Of a stretch of 53,641 bases of DNA, positions 1 to 7,855 are shown in pieces. This stretch comes from Candidatus Omnitrophota bacterium. GTDB lineage: Bacteria > Omnitrophota > Gorgyraeia > Gorgyraeales > Gorgyraeaceae. The notes beneath the pieces are model-generated. The model made no database searches, had not been told where the DNA came from, and saw only the letters and a list, made by a program, of their open reading frames with translations. Each line of letters opens with the position of its first letter. Position 1 is the stretch's first letter. Made by a program: the position numbers and the translations under genes. The stretch is from positions 1 to 53,641 of the forward strand of contig JAUSEX010000032.1 of assembly GCA_030649895.1 (NCBI GenBank). Direction: 5' to 3'.

Positions 1-45
1 CGGCGTAAGTTTTATGCGTTCTTTCTTTATATTCATAAGTTCCAA
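1..45 (-). CDS. N-terminus of an unidentified protein, cut by the window edge
   Basis: Only about 15 codons are visible (LELMNIKKERIKLTP). An AGGAGG Shine-Dalgarno sequence at 51-56 lies 5 nt before a TTG at 43-45 and 14 nt before an ATG at 34-36, so the TTG is the better start. The product cannot be identified from this fragment. It follows the truncated PfkB gene on the same strand. Confidence 0.5.
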   Translation of the reverse strand, partial: MELMNIKKERIKLTP

Positions 46-62
46 TGTGACCTCCTTTGAGC

Positions 63-68
63 ATTATA
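63..68 (-). promoter_or_regulatory. Possible -10 box before the left-edge gene
   Basis: A perfect TATAAT on the minus strand lies just upstream of the Shine-Dalgarno sequence of the left-edge gene. No good -35 box is visible 16-18 nt upstream, so the promoter is tentative. Confidence 0.3.
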
Positions 69-95
69 CTCTTTTTAGGTATAATACACTTAAAG

Positions 96-437
96 TTAAT
101 TAAACCTTCTGTTTGAGGTCACTGTCGCTGAAAAAACGGGAACTCCGTGGTTATCAATTTTAGCTATTGCGAGAGGTGTTTTAATATTTGAATCCCGGAT
201 AATGCCTTTTGCGTCTATCTTACAGGCATTTAAAAGCTCAACAGCAAAATCGCCTAACAGATCCTTGCCTACTCTGTTTAAAAGAGCTGTCTTCAGGCCT
301 AATTTGGCGCTTATAATAGATGAATTAGTGATAGAACCGCCAACAGAAGCCATGAATACAGGAGCGCTTCCCTTGTATCGGTTTTCTTGAATAAGGTCTA
401 TAGATGTACCGCCTAAAAATAGCGCATCTGTCGGCAT
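96..437 (-). pseudogene. Truncated PfkB-family sugar kinase (N-terminal part only)
   Basis: The 113-residue product matches the N-terminal third of ribokinase/PfkB kinases: a first beta strand ending in LFLGG, the substrate-binding GGS at about residues 33-35, and a typical AKLGLKTALLNRVGKD stretch. PfkB proteins are normally about 300 residues. The ATP-binding half with its DTxGAGD anion-hole motif is missing here and is not seen in any frame before the next gene. The last ~10 residues (ATVTSNRRFN) look like read-through of unrelated DNA. A deletion or rearrangement near 130 is the simplest reading; a functional short protein is unlikely. Start: ATG at 437. Confidence 0.7.
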
Positions 438-441
438 ATAG

Positions 442-633
442 TTAATGGATGAATCTTATAACAAAAAATAAGTATATAAAAAATCCTAAAATATACAGCA
501 TTATAAGAGTTGATATAAGATTGCAGAGTTTATGGTTTTTATATATTGCGTAGAATACCAGGAGAATTAATACGGGTATTGATAGTAATAAAAAATTAAA
601 AAAGCCGGAGGCACTATAAGATATAAATAGCAC
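442..633 (-). CDS. Small two-helix membrane protein, unknown function
   Basis: A 63-residue, very hydrophobic product with two predicted membrane segments (about residues 9-30 and 37-60) joined by a short basic loop. The GTG start at 631-633 shares one base with the TAG stop of the upstream 69-residue gene, indicating translational coupling. No family was recognised. The two small genes probably encode membrane partners. Confidence 0.55.
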   Translation of the reverse strand: MLFISYSASGFFNFLLLSIPVLILLVFYAIYKNHKLCNLISTLIMLYILGFFIYLFFVIRFIH

Positions 634-842
634 TATTTTTTATCGGAATGCTTTGTTACCGTTAACCAAAAGGCAGTTGCCCACACGAGAAGTATTATAG
701 TTAACATGTTTGTTGTTATACGTTGCTTGCCGGGATAGGCGCCTCCTATGTGCAAGAGATTTATAATAATGAGGATGCCCACCATGATAAAGATAGCAAT
801 TTTTAGCAGCTTGAAAAAGCCCGACTTTTTTCGTGGTATCAT
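633..842 (-). CDS. Small two-helix membrane protein, unknown function
   Basis: A 69-residue product with a basic N-terminus (MIPRKKSGFFK), a membrane segment at about residues 13-31, a short polar loop, a second segment at about 45-61, and a charged tail. It overlaps the next small membrane gene by one base. It lies 20 nt after the PilZ gene that starts at 1216 and is probably in the same transcript. No homologous family recognised. Confidence 0.6.
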   Translation of the reverse strand: MIPRKKSGFFKLLKIAIFIMVGILIIINLLHIGGAYPGKQRITTNMLTIILLVWATAFWLTVTKHSDKK

Positions 843-862
843 AGTATTCAGTATTAATGAGC

Positions 863-1216
863 CTAAAAGAGTTTCTTTTTTAAAAGATTTACGCCTGTTT
901 CGTATCTGATCGCCTCAGAATCTTCTTCCCCGGAAAATTCTTCAAGCCAAACCACCCTTCCTCTTAATAACATAGACTTATTGCTGTTCGGGTCTTCTAT
1001 CTGTATATCCAGGAGCGAGCCTTTCGGGAGCCTTGAATTTACCTGGAATCTTAGGCCGTTTTTGGATATGTTTTTTGTGAGACTTTCTTCGGAATATTTT
1101 GTTTCAGGGCAGGAGTAATTTAACTTCAGCATTATGTCATATCTTTTAGAATCGCGGCGGTCATTGATAAAATCAGGGGCTTTTTTAAACTCAAACAGAT
1201 TTTTGAATAACTTCAT
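863..1216 (-). CDS. PilZ domain protein
   Basis: A single PilZ beta-barrel of 117 residues. The two c-di-GMP contact motifs are present: RxxxR as R21-DSK-R25 and [D/N]xSxxG as N49-I-S51-KN-G54. The later RGRVVWL strand is typical of PilZ barrels. There is no membrane segment or partner domain, so it is probably a cytosolic adaptor that binds c-di-GMP and acts on another protein. It is separated by one base from the stop of the PilZ gene before it (1218), so the two are cotranscribed paralogues. The target is unknown. Confidence 0.85.
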   Translation of the reverse strand: MKLFKNLFEFKKAPDFINDRRDSKRYDIMLKLNYSCPETKYSEESLTKNISKNGLRFQVNSRLPKGSLLDIQIEDPNSNKSMLLRGRVVWLEEFSGEEDSEAIRYETGVNLLKKKLF

Positions 1217-1217
1217 G

Positions 1218-1580
1218 TTATCGCGCCAATAGGCTGTTTTTTTCTAAAGAGTCTATTAATTTTCCAATGCAGAGAAGATCTGGATTTATAAATTTTATAC
1301 CTGCCTCGAAAATATGGTTTTCTTTTGCGTCAGAAGGGGCATCCCATGCCCACATTACTTTGCCCATGCACCTGAAAGCGATATCTGTATTATGCTTGAA
1401 GACCTCCATGTTCAGCATTGAACCTGGTTTCAGTTTTTTTAATAGAGGCATTCTTATGCCGCCGCCGCTTATATTTCTGGTAGTGCTGCAGAATTCTCCG
1501 TCAGTGCCTTGCGGACTGTACCTTACTGCAAGTTCTCCGCTTACTCTTTCAAACAGCCTGTTATTGGTTTCGGCAAGCAT
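1218..1580 (-). CDS. PilZ domain protein
   Basis: A 120-residue single-domain PilZ protein. It has RLFER (RxxxR) near the N-terminus and NISGGG ([D/N]xSxxG) about 30 residues later, then the GKVMWAW strand. The ATG at 1580 is preferred over a GTG three codons earlier because a GGGGAGG Shine-Dalgarno sequence overlaps that GTG and sits 8-9 nt before the ATG. It directly precedes another PilZ gene. The two proteins share motifs but differ over most of their length, so the duplication is old. Confidence 0.85.
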   Translation of the reverse strand: MLAETNNRLFERVSGELAVRYSPQGTDGEFCSTTRNISGGGIRMPLLKKLKPGSMLNMEVFKHNTDIAFRCMGKVMWAWDAPSDAKENHIFEAGIKFINPDLLCIGKLIDSLEKNSLLAR

Positions 1581-1612
1581 AGAATACACCTCCCCTTCTT
1601 TAAACAGCTGTT

Positions 1613-1651
1613 AATCTGCGCAAGGTTATTTTTAGCAGCCTTGCGCAGATT
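1613..1651 (-). other. 13-bp perfect stem-loop between the M48 and PilZ genes
   Basis: The arms at 1613-1625 and 1639-1651 are perfectly complementary around a 13-nt loop. There is no T-run on either strand after the stem, so it is not a standard intrinsic terminator. It lies in the 89-nt gap between the M48 lipoprotein stop and the next Shine-Dalgarno sequence. It could be an RNA-processing or attenuation hairpin within the operon. Confidence 0.5.
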
Positions 1652-1669
1652 GGTTAAGGAAATTTTAAG

Positions 1670-2584
1670 TTACTCCATTTTTGTCCCATCATATGGACAG
1701 AATTTTACAGTTCCAGGAAATATTCTTCTGCATTTCCGGCACATGACTTTTAGCGGACGATCAGAGGAATTATTTGCTACAACCTGCGTAGCGATATTGG
1801 CGCCTGAATTTTGGATACCCTGCTGAGCCTTGGCGTTTACCTTAGATATTATAGCGGGTATTTCTTTTTCCATCATTTTAATTCTATTGGATGTATATGG
1901 ATGACTGCGAAGAAAAATAGGACCCATATCGCTTTTATCCTTTTCATTTAATTTTTTTAGAAACGAGACCATTGCGTAAGGGTTGTAACCGGCTTTATAG
2001 GCGTATTTTACGCCAAGCCTGTCAGACAGAAGTTCGTCTTCTCTTGAATACCCCAGCTCTACAAGATTGAACGTGACGCCTATTGCCTGCTGCATTTGCC
2101 TGACGCTTGCGTTCCGAAGAGCTATGTTCATTAAAATATCATAGCCTAGTTGAGTTTGAAGTTTTTTGGCAATATGCCTCGCAGCAACATGGCCTATTTC
2201 GTGACCTATCACGCATGCCAGCTCATCGTCGGTTGTCATATCGATAAGCCCTGAATTAATATAAATATATGCGCCTGGCATTGTAAAGGCGTTAATTTCC
2301 TTATCTTCAACTACGGCAAAGTGATACTTAAGGTCAGTCCTGTCTGATACCTTTGCCAGTTTCTCCCCTATCTCTGTAATTTTATTTACCTGCTGGGGGT
2401 CTTTTATAAAAGTATACTGTTTTGCTACCTGCATTGCCGTGTTTTGTCCGAGCGCTACCTCCATAGGCGTTGTGATAAACACAAGCTCTTTTCTTTCGGT
2501 CGCGGGATTGTATGACGTGGCGCAGCCAGGGGTTAAAAAGGAAACCGCAATTAATAGTATAGTAAAAAGCTTAGCAACTTTCAT
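1670..2584 (-). CDS. M48-family metalloprotease, lipoprotein with C-terminal zinc ribbon
   Basis: The 304-residue protein starts with a lipoprotein-type signal ending at C21. It continues with an M48 (BepA/Oma1-like) peptidase containing H128-E-I-G-H132 and a downstream SREDELLSDRLG helix that supplies the third zinc ligand. This predicts a periplasmic zinc protease for envelope protein quality control. Unusually, the C-terminus carries a short ribbon: C282, C285, C296 and the sequence CPYDGT, where an Asp stands in for the usual fourth Cys. The same layout is found in the glycine-zipper lipoprotein at 43342-43644. The start overlaps the upstream PilZ stop as ATGA. Confidence 0.9.
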   Translation of the reverse strand: MKVAKLFTILLIAVSFLTPGCATSYNPATERKELVFITTPMEVALGQNTAMQVAKQYTFIKDPQQVNKITEIGEKLAKVSDRTDLKYHFAVVEDKEINAFTMPGAYIYINSGLIDMTTDDELACVIGHEIGHVAARHIAKKLQTQLGYDILMNIALRNASVRQMQQAIGVTFNLVELGYSREDELLSDRLGVKYAYKAGYNPYAMVSFLKKLNEKDKSDMGPIFLRSHPYTSNRIKMMEKEIPAIISKVNAKAQQGIQNSGANIATQVVANNSSDRPLKVMCRKCRRIFPGTVKFCPYDGTKME

Positions 2585-2952
2585 TCTTCTTTTTTTATCG
2601 CTCCTGTTTTTGCATACATAAGGTTACATAAAAATTTTAAAAAAGTGTTCTTATTGTCTTCTTCTATTTTCTCAAAATCAATGCCCGAACTATGGCAATG
2701 TCTTTTGGCAATGCCTGATTCCCCTGACCAGACCACAACACCTCTTATGTGAACAGGGTTAGGCGCTTCCGGCACAAATATCTTCAGATCAACTTTATCG
2801 CCTGTCTCCATCTTCTCTTCAGTCAATAATTGCATGCCCTGGGCGCTTATATCTTTAGTTGTCCCGGTTTTTTCTGCCTTAAGTTCTTTTCGAATAATGT
2901 AAGAAACCTTTAAGGCTATATCAAATCTTATGAATCTTCTTTTTTCTCTCAT
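2581..2952 (-). CDS. PilZ domain protein
   Basis: A 123-residue PilZ protein with RRFIR near the N-terminus (R5 to R9) and DISAQG as the second c-di-GMP motif. The RGVVVW strand follows. It is translationally coupled (ATGA) to the M48 lipoprotein downstream and lies 9 nt after the dCMP deaminase stop. The coupling suggests, without proving, that c-di-GMP input is linked to envelope functions made in the same transcript. Confidence 0.85.
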   Translation of the reverse strand: MREKRRFIRFDIALKVSYIIRKELKAEKTGTTKDISAQGMQLLTEEKMETGDKVDLKIFVPEAPNPVHIRGVVVWSGESGIAKRHCHSSGIDFEKIEEDNKNTFLKFLCNLMYAKTGAIKKEE

Positions 2953-2961
2953 TAAAACTCC

Positions 2962-3453
2962 TTAATCCAGCTTTGTTATGCTAAGCTTTGAGTTTTCTAT
3001 CTTTTTATATTCTATGCCGGCTTCTTTAAACAACGCCTCAAAGCTTTTATCCGCGTACTGGCCGCATGTAACGAATTTCTTTATCCGCGCGTTCACTATC
3101 ATCTTTGCGCAAAGGATGCATGGGGAATGAGTGCAATATATTATACTGTCAGCAATGGTTATTCCGTGTAGCCCTGCCTGTATTATAGCGTTCTGTTCCG
3201 CGTGTATTGCCCTGCATATCTCATGCCTTTCGCCTGAAGGAATCCCCTTTTCGTCTCTTAAACAGCCTAATTCCAGGCAATCTTTTACGTTTCTGGCCGC
3301 TCCATTATATCCGGTGGTAAGTATCCTCTTGTCTCTCACGATGACTGCCCCCACATGATGCCTTAAGCAGGTAGATCTCTCAGCCACAAGATATGACATC
3401 TTTAAAAAATATTCATCCCATTCAGGTCTTTTTAATCTTTGCGATTGCTTCAT
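2962..3453 (-). CDS. dCMP/cytidine deaminase family protein (ComEB-like)
   Basis: A zinc-dependent deaminase of 163 residues. It contains the CHAE-type motif as IHAEQNAI (His ligand and catalytic Glu) and the second zinc-binding half SPCILC. The N-terminal half with WDEYFLKMSYLVAERSTC and VGAVIVRDKRILTTGYNG is typical of deoxycytidylate deaminases, which convert dCMP to dUMP for dTMP synthesis. The first 32 nt overlap the end of the kinase gene upstream, so the two are likely coupled. Family membership is clear; dCMP as substrate is inferred from family resemblance. Confidence 0.88.
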   Translation of the reverse strand: MKQSQRLKRPEWDEYFLKMSYLVAERSTCLRHHVGAVIVRDKRILTTGYNGAARNVKDCLELGCLRDEKGIPSGERHEICRAIHAEQNAIIQAGLHGITIADSIIYCTHSPCILCAKMIVNARIKKFVTCGQYADKSFEALFKEAGIEYKKIENSKLSITKLD

Positions 3454-3970
3454 CTATTTTTTTGTGAAAATCCTCCAGGCTGGAATTATTCGCGATTAAG
3501 ATATCAGCTGATTTTAAGCAATTTTCCAGCTGCTGGTTCGTGGAGCTCCGTATGTTTTCCTTTTTTTCTTTTTCTATAAAATCTTTTATGGTCTTAGGAT
3601 CTCCAGGCCTTTTTCTTTCGATAGCCCGCCTGAATCTTATTTCTACGGGGGCTTCTATGCCTATAAGGGTAAAGCCTTTTAATTTCCTGAGAGCTTTTAT
3701 TTCAAAAGGATTCCTTATGGAATCAATCGCGCAGTTTTTTTTACCTTCAATCCTTTTTACAGCAAGACTTGCAAGTACCGAAGGGCCTTTTTTTCTTCTT
3801 AATTCATTACCCAGCTTTATCAGGTTTTCGCGCGATGGCTCTATTTTTTTGAGCCTGGCTTCTTCCCTTAATATATCAGAGAGCGAATAATATTCGAAAC
3901 CTTTTGACTTTAAATAACTGGCCGCTTCGCCTTTTCCGGAAGCATTTGCGCCTGTTAAGCCGATAATCAT
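3422..3970 (-). CDS. P-loop nucleotide kinase, dephospho-CoA-kinase/UPF0200-like
   Basis: A 182-residue P-loop protein beginning MIIGLTGANASGKGEAA, where GANASGKG is the Walker A loop. The lid and core patterns (SLSDILREE, IDSIRNPFE, RRAIERKRPGD) resemble the archaeal UPF0200/dephospho-CoA kinase-like family and phage dNMP kinases. It overlaps the dCMP deaminase by 32 nt and is coupled by ATGA to the gene upstream. The pairing suggests deoxynucleotide metabolism, but a dephospho-CoA kinase role is not excluded. Confidence 0.7.
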   Translation of the reverse strand: MIIGLTGANASGKGEAASYLKSKGFEYYSLSDILREEARLKKIEPSRENLIKLGNELRRKKGPSVLASLAVKRIEGKKNCAIDSIRNPFEIKALRKLKGFTLIGIEAPVEIRFRRAIERKRPGDPKTIKDFIEKEKKENIRSSTNQQLENCLKSADILIANNSSLEDFHKKIDEAIAKIKKT

Positions 3971-4287
3971 TTAACAATGCTTCCTGGAGCAACAGGCCTG
4001 TCAGGCGACAGAACAGCTAATGTTTCTCCGTCTTGGGTTGCCAGGATCATGCCCTTACTTTCCACGCCTCTTATTATAGCGGGCTCAAGGTTTCCAACCA
4101 CAACCACTAGTTTATCCACGAGTTCTTCTTTGCTGTAGCTTTTTTTTATTCCGGCTACTACCTCTCTCTCCTCTTCTCCTATTGCCAGCCGCACAACATA
4201 AAGCCTGTCAGCATTTGGATGATCAGCTACGCTTTTTATCCTGGCTATTCTTATATCTAGCTTCTTAAACTCTTCTATGTTTATCAT
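3967..4287 (-). CDS. Stand-alone tRNA-binding (EMAPII/MetRS-beta-like) domain protein
   Basis: A 106-residue OB-fold protein matching the C-terminal tRNA-binding domain of methionyl-tRNA synthetase: FKKLDIRIARIKSVADHPNADRLY, shown in family members as the core, then VVAGIKKSY and LEPAIIRGVESKGMILA. Family members bind tRNA and improve aminoacylation by MetRS. It is a separate gene here, as with MetRS beta subunits in some bacteria and archaea; no metG is in the window. The stop overlaps the next gene (ATGA). CsaA-like chaperone function is the main alternative. Confidence 0.8.
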   Translation of the reverse strand: MINIEEFKKLDIRIARIKSVADHPNADRLYVVRLAIGEEEREVVAGIKKSYSKEELVDKLVVVVGNLEPAIIRGVESKGMILATQDGETLAVLSPDRPVAPGSIVK

Positions 4288-4296
4288 CAGATCCTC

Positions 4297-4770
4297 CTAA
4301 GGCCTTCTTAATGTGTTCAGGTGCGTTGTTAATACAGCTTCCGCCTCAGGGTTTATTTTTTCAAACTGCAGGCCTGTATAAAACATTCTTCTGCCCTGCT
4401 TATCAGGAGAAGGCAGTTCTTTTACCCACATAACGCACCCTGTCAGTTTTATTGGTTTTGGAAAACCAGGCACTTCTATTTCTATCGCCAGGCTGTCTTT
4501 TTCTTTGAGCTTCTCGTAGGTAGAAATGCAAAGGCCTCTTCTGGATATGTTGAGCATCCTGGCGTCGTCTCCGCCTGGATTAGAGCCGATGTGGCTGTAT
4601 CTTATTTTCATGTCCTCTTGAAACCTTACAAATTTCCTTTTTTCTTTCAATACCCAGTATTTATTTGCAATGCCGTGCGTTAGCCCCTTCCTGGTTTTCA
4701 CTTCCTCCGTCAGCGTTATAAGCAGTATAAAAATCAATAACAGGAGAATAACAGCGTATATCAGGTACAT
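4297..4770 (-). CDS. Membrane-anchored PilZ domain protein
   Basis: The 157-residue protein has one N-terminal membrane helix (about residues 4-22) followed by a cytoplasmic PilZ domain. RKFVR supplies RxxxR and NISRRG supplies [D/N]xSxxG, followed by the GCVMWV strand. It is the only PilZ protein of the seven here with a membrane anchor, so its response to c-di-GMP is presumably local to the inner membrane. It sits 3 nt downstream of the DUF362 gene and 9 nt before the tRNA-binding protein gene. Confidence 0.85.
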   Translation of the reverse strand: MYLIYAVILLLLIFILLITLTEEVKTRKGLTHGIANKYWVLKEKRKFVRFQEDMKIRYSHIGSNPGGDDARMLNISRRGLCISTYEKLKEKDSLAIEIEVPGFPKPIKLTGCVMWVKELPSPDKQGRRMFYTGLQFEKINPEAEAVLTTHLNTLRRP

Positions 4771-4773
4771 TTT

Positions 4774-5868
4774 TTAAATCTCCAACAGTTCGTACTGGCC
4801 AGTGCCCAGTTTGATCTTTTCAGCATGTTTTATCTGGATAAGAAGGTCTATATCTGGAAATTGCTCCTTAAATTTGTCTATGCCTATAAGATCCATAGAG
4901 GCCTTGTCTACTGCCACAGGATCTGTGCCGCATATTATGCCTATATCGGGCGCAATAGGCGTTTCATTTTTTGACATACAGTCGCAATTTTTGGTCACGG
5001 TTTCTAAAAAGTTTAAATACGCTATTTTAGAGCTTAAGGCCTTTTTTACGCCTAGAGCATATTCTACCATTTTTTCCTGAAATTTTACAACATTTTCGTC
5101 GTATTTTATATCAATAGCGCCTGTCCTGCAGGCTACTGTGCATTCTCCGCAACCTATGCACCTTTCATTTACCAGTATAGCCTTTTTCTTTTTTATGCCT
5201 ATGGCGTTTGCAGGGCACACGCTCATGCATGCGCCGCAGCCAGCGCATTTATCAATTATTATCTCAGGGAGAGTGCCTGAATGCTGCAAAAGTTTTCCCT
5301 GTCGGGAGGCGCAGCCCATGCCTAGGTTTTTAAGAGCTCCGGCAAAACCTGATTGCATATGGCCTGTCACATGCGATATGCAAATCATATTATCGCTTTC
5401 GCATATGCCCCTTGCGATTTTAACGTTTTCAAAATGGTCTCCGCGTATTGATATGGTTTGCCCATCCCTGCCGCGCAACCCATCAGCTATAATTACAGGG
5501 ATACCTATTTTATCCAGGCTGTAACCATGGCTATTTGCCACGTGAAGATGGCCAACGGCATTTGACCTCTTTTCCCTGTAAAGCGTATTAGTTTCTACTA
5601 TAAAAATGTTTTCCGTCTTTTGTTTTAAGGAATTTAAAATGCCTGCGAGCCATACCGGCTTAATGTATCCAGACGTATCTTCTTCCCCGAATGTTAATTT
5701 TATTGCAGTAAAGCTATTTTTGTCTATAAAATCAAGCGTCGGCTCCAGGCATTGCCATGCAGATAGAACAGTTTCGTTTATTTGCTGGTCGTCGGACCAG
5801 TCCCGAAGCCTTTTGACGTAAACCTTACTCGGGGTTGTTTTTGGCGCTGCCTTTGAGTGATTCTGCAA
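4774..5868 (-). CDS. DUF362 protein with two [4Fe-4S] ferredoxin clusters
   Basis: A 364-residue DUF362 protein. A ferredoxin insert carries two CxxCxxCxxxC motifs (C208, C211, C214, C218 and C237, C240, C243, C247), predicting two [4Fe-4S] clusters and an electron-transfer role. The DUF362 core (SHVTGHMQSGFAGALKNLG) surrounds it. The reaction is not known. The start is a TTG at 5868: no ATG or GTG is available, and AGGAGG lies 7 nt upstream of the TTG. This makes the gene overlap the Ste24-like protease by 44 nt. Confidence 0.85.
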   Translation of the reverse strand: MQNHSKAAPKTTPSKVYVKRLRDWSDDQQINETVLSAWQCLEPTLDFIDKNSFTAIKLTFGEEDTSGYIKPVWLAGILNSLKQKTENIFIVETNTLYREKRSNAVGHLHVANSHGYSLDKIGIPVIIADGLRGRDGQTISIRGDHFENVKIARGICESDNMICISHVTGHMQSGFAGALKNLGMGCASRQGKLLQHSGTLPEIIIDKCAGCGACMSVCPANAIGIKKKKAILVNERCIGCGECTVACRTGAIDIKYDENVVKFQEKMVEYALGVKKALSSKIAYLNFLETVTKNCDCMSKNETPIAPDIGIICGTDPVAVDKASMDLIGIDKFKEQFPDIDLLIQIKHAEKIKLGTGQYELLEI

Positions 5869-6943
5869 GAGCTATCCTCCTGGATATTGGCGGATGGTCA
5901 TAAAGCATTATTTCGTAAAATCTGCCGGGATTTACATCTGCCAGGTTTTGTTCTCCAAGCCTTTTCATGGTAGCCATGAACGCGCTGACATCGCCCGTAG
6001 CCTTTAAGGCGAATTTATCAGCGTCTTTTTCCATGCGCCTGGAGAGAGCGTTTGCCGCGGGTATTAACGGTATGCTTAGGATTGTCGTAGCGAAATAAAT
6101 AAGCACTATTGATTCGTAATCATGAATTAATCTGTAACCAAAAAAAGTATGCAATTTTAAGAATATGGTATTTGCGAAGAAGAATGTTACGAAAGTAAAA
6201 AATCCTCCTGATAGTATAAGTTTCCACATGTGGTTCAGCTTATGGTGTCCAAGCTCATGAGCCATTACAGCTTCTATTTCGCTGTGGCTGAAATTAGAAA
6301 GGAGCGTATCGCAAAGCACTATCCTTTTCTGTCTTCCTAGTCCTAATAGCGCAGCGTTGGCTTTTTTTGTGTCTTTGCTTATGTTTAGTTCATATACGCC
6401 GCTTGCCTTGAACCCGAATCTTGCCACAAGCCGGCCAAGCCTTTGCGATAAATCAGCGTCTTTTACAGGAGAATATTTATAAAAAAGAGGCACTATTATT
6501 GCGGGTGCAAATTTTGCAAGTATAATTGAAATAAAAAACCATAAAAAAGCCGTCCATAGCCACCAGTTTAAAGGCGATATTTTTAAAAAGGCGTACAGCG
6601 ATACAACCAAAGGCGCGCTTATTATGAAGGCAATGATACTTTTCTTGGCCTCCATTATTATCCAATCTTTCAACGACTGATTGGAGAGAGAAAACCTGTG
6701 CTCCAGCATGAATCCCGAGTAAAATTCCAAAGGCAGGCTTATTGCATAATAGAGCGTCCCGGTGAGCGCATAAAATATAATAAGGCTGACGTATTCTTTG
6801 CCGGAAATAAGAAACGCCGCATTTTTAAAATAAGTTGGAATCCCGATAATTAACAATACCCATAGCGATATAGGGGTAAGAAAAATACCTATTATTGCGA
6901 TCCTGTGTTTTATTGTAGAGTATTGTTTAGCTTTATCCCGCAC
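5825..6943 (-). CDS. Ste24-like (M48) integral-membrane endopeptidase
   Basis: A 372-residue polytopic protease with about five to six membrane segments and H229-E-L-G-H233 as the zinc motif. Preceding ALLGLGRQKRIVLCDTLL and downstream SRRMEKDADKFAL (third ligand Glu) are characteristic of CAAX protease 1/Ste24 homologues. Bacterial members have no known prenylated substrates and are thought to act in membrane protein turnover. It is slightly shorter than eukaryotic Ste24 because of a trimmed N-terminus. It overlaps DUF4416 upstream by 11 nt and DUF362 downstream by 44 nt. Confidence 0.88.
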   Translation of the reverse strand: MRDKAKQYSTIKHRIAIIGIFLTPISLWVLLIIGIPTYFKNAAFLISGKEYVSLIIFYALTGTLYYAISLPLEFYSGFMLEHRFSLSNQSLKDWIIMEAKKSIIAFIISAPLVVSLYAFLKISPLNWWLWTAFLWFFISIILAKFAPAIIVPLFYKYSPVKDADLSQRLGRLVARFGFKASGVYELNISKDTKKANAALLGLGRQKRIVLCDTLLSNFSHSEIEAVMAHELGHHKLNHMWKLILSGGFFTFVTFFFANTIFLKLHTFFGYRLIHDYESIVLIYFATTILSIPLIPAANALSRRMEKDADKFALKATGDVSAFMATMKRLGEQNLADVNPGRFYEIMLYDHPPISRRIALAESLKGSAKNNPE

Positions 6944-7457
6944 GATTTTTCATGAAGTTATGCCTTATCTCGTTTAAAATGCGTATATATTTTTTGCTTC
7001 TATAGTCAGGGTATGTCCATTCGAATGGTTCAAAGCTATGTTTGCGCCACTTAAGCGTGATTTCCGCGTATATGCCGCGGGTAAGATATATCCTGTGAAA
7101 ATAATCCTTTGTTGTGGCAAGGACGAGTTTTGAATCAGATATGTATCCGGGGTCTATATTTACTTGCCGATTATTGTTTACGCTGAATTTTTTTTCAATG
7201 GAATTGGTGAGGAGTTTTATTTCCGCAATTTTTTCTTGAGAAATGAGCGTTTCAAAGGATATAAATTTTCTCTTGAGGCAACTGCCCATCTCTTTTTTAT
7301 AGTAGGTTGTATATTTAAAAGTAATTGCGGGGCTTTGGTAATCTATAGCTCCGAATTCTTTAATAAAAAACTCTTCGGCTTTTTCGAAGAGTTTTTTATT
7401 TTTGGCGAGCATTCCTATGATAAGTTTTACTGCATTTGGCTTTTTAGCGCTGCCCAT
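6933..7457 (-). CDS. DUF4416 family protein
   Basis: The 174-residue protein matches DUF4416 through conserved stretches seen here: KLIIGMLAKN, FKYTTYYKKEMG, VNIDPGYISDSKLVLATTKD, HRIYLTRGIYAE and WTYPDYRS. The family is widespread in anaerobic Gram-negative lineages and has no established function. No membrane or signal segments are present, so it should be cytoplasmic. It lies 13 nt after the next PilZ stop and overlaps the Ste24-like gene downstream. Confidence 0.85.
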   Translation of the reverse strand: MGSAKKPNAVKLIIGMLAKNKKLFEKAEEFFIKEFGAIDYQSPAITFKYTTYYKKEMGSCLKRKFISFETLISQEKIAEIKLLTNSIEKKFSVNNNRQVNIDPGYISDSKLVLATTKDYFHRIYLTRGIYAEITLKWRKHSFEPFEWTYPDYRSKKYIRILNEIRHNFMKNRAG

Positions 7458-7470
7458 TTATACCTGTGCG

Positions 7471-7851
7471 TCATTGGCTTATCTGTATTTCAGCCGGGTC
7501 CATATTGCCGGAAGCCACATACTCCTCTGCTATTTTCTGGTCTCTTTTGGATATATCTGTGAAAAATATAGCTATATTGTAATGAGCCTTATCAGAGTCT
7601 CTTACTATTGCAGGTTCTGTCCTGACTACAACCCCTTTGCATTTTATTTTTTTTGTAGGGCTTTCAAGATTTTTACCCGGGATCAAGAGCGCAACCTCTA
7701 TCTTTGACATAGGGGGAAGATTTCTGGTGACCCTGCAATAAGCGCCGGACGAACTAATATCAGCTGTTTCTGTTATAATATCAAAAACAGAGTCTGCAAG
7801 TTTGACGGGTATATTTTTTCTTGCCCTTATATTTCTGCGGCGCTCAATCAT
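7471..7851 (-). CDS. PilZ domain protein
   Basis: A 126-residue PilZ protein starting MIERRRNIRARKN, with RxxxR spanning R5-R9 and DISSSG as the second motif. The barrel strand KGVVVRTEP lacks the Trp found in the other paralogues here. It sits 4 nt after the stop of the 59-residue zinc-finger gene and 13 nt before DUF4416, so it is in the middle of the operon. Confidence 0.82.
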   Translation of the reverse strand: MIERRRNIRARKNIPVKLADSVFDIITETADISSSGAYCRVTRNLPPMSKIEVALLIPGKNLESPTKKIKCKGVVVRTEPAIVRDSDKAHYNIAIFFTDISKRDQKIAEEYVASGNMDPAEIQISQ

Positions 7852-7855
7852 ATGA

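Noticed and set aside
1613-1651. Hairpin as an intrinsic terminator
   Set aside because: Neither side is followed by a T-run, so it was listed as a structure of unknown role.
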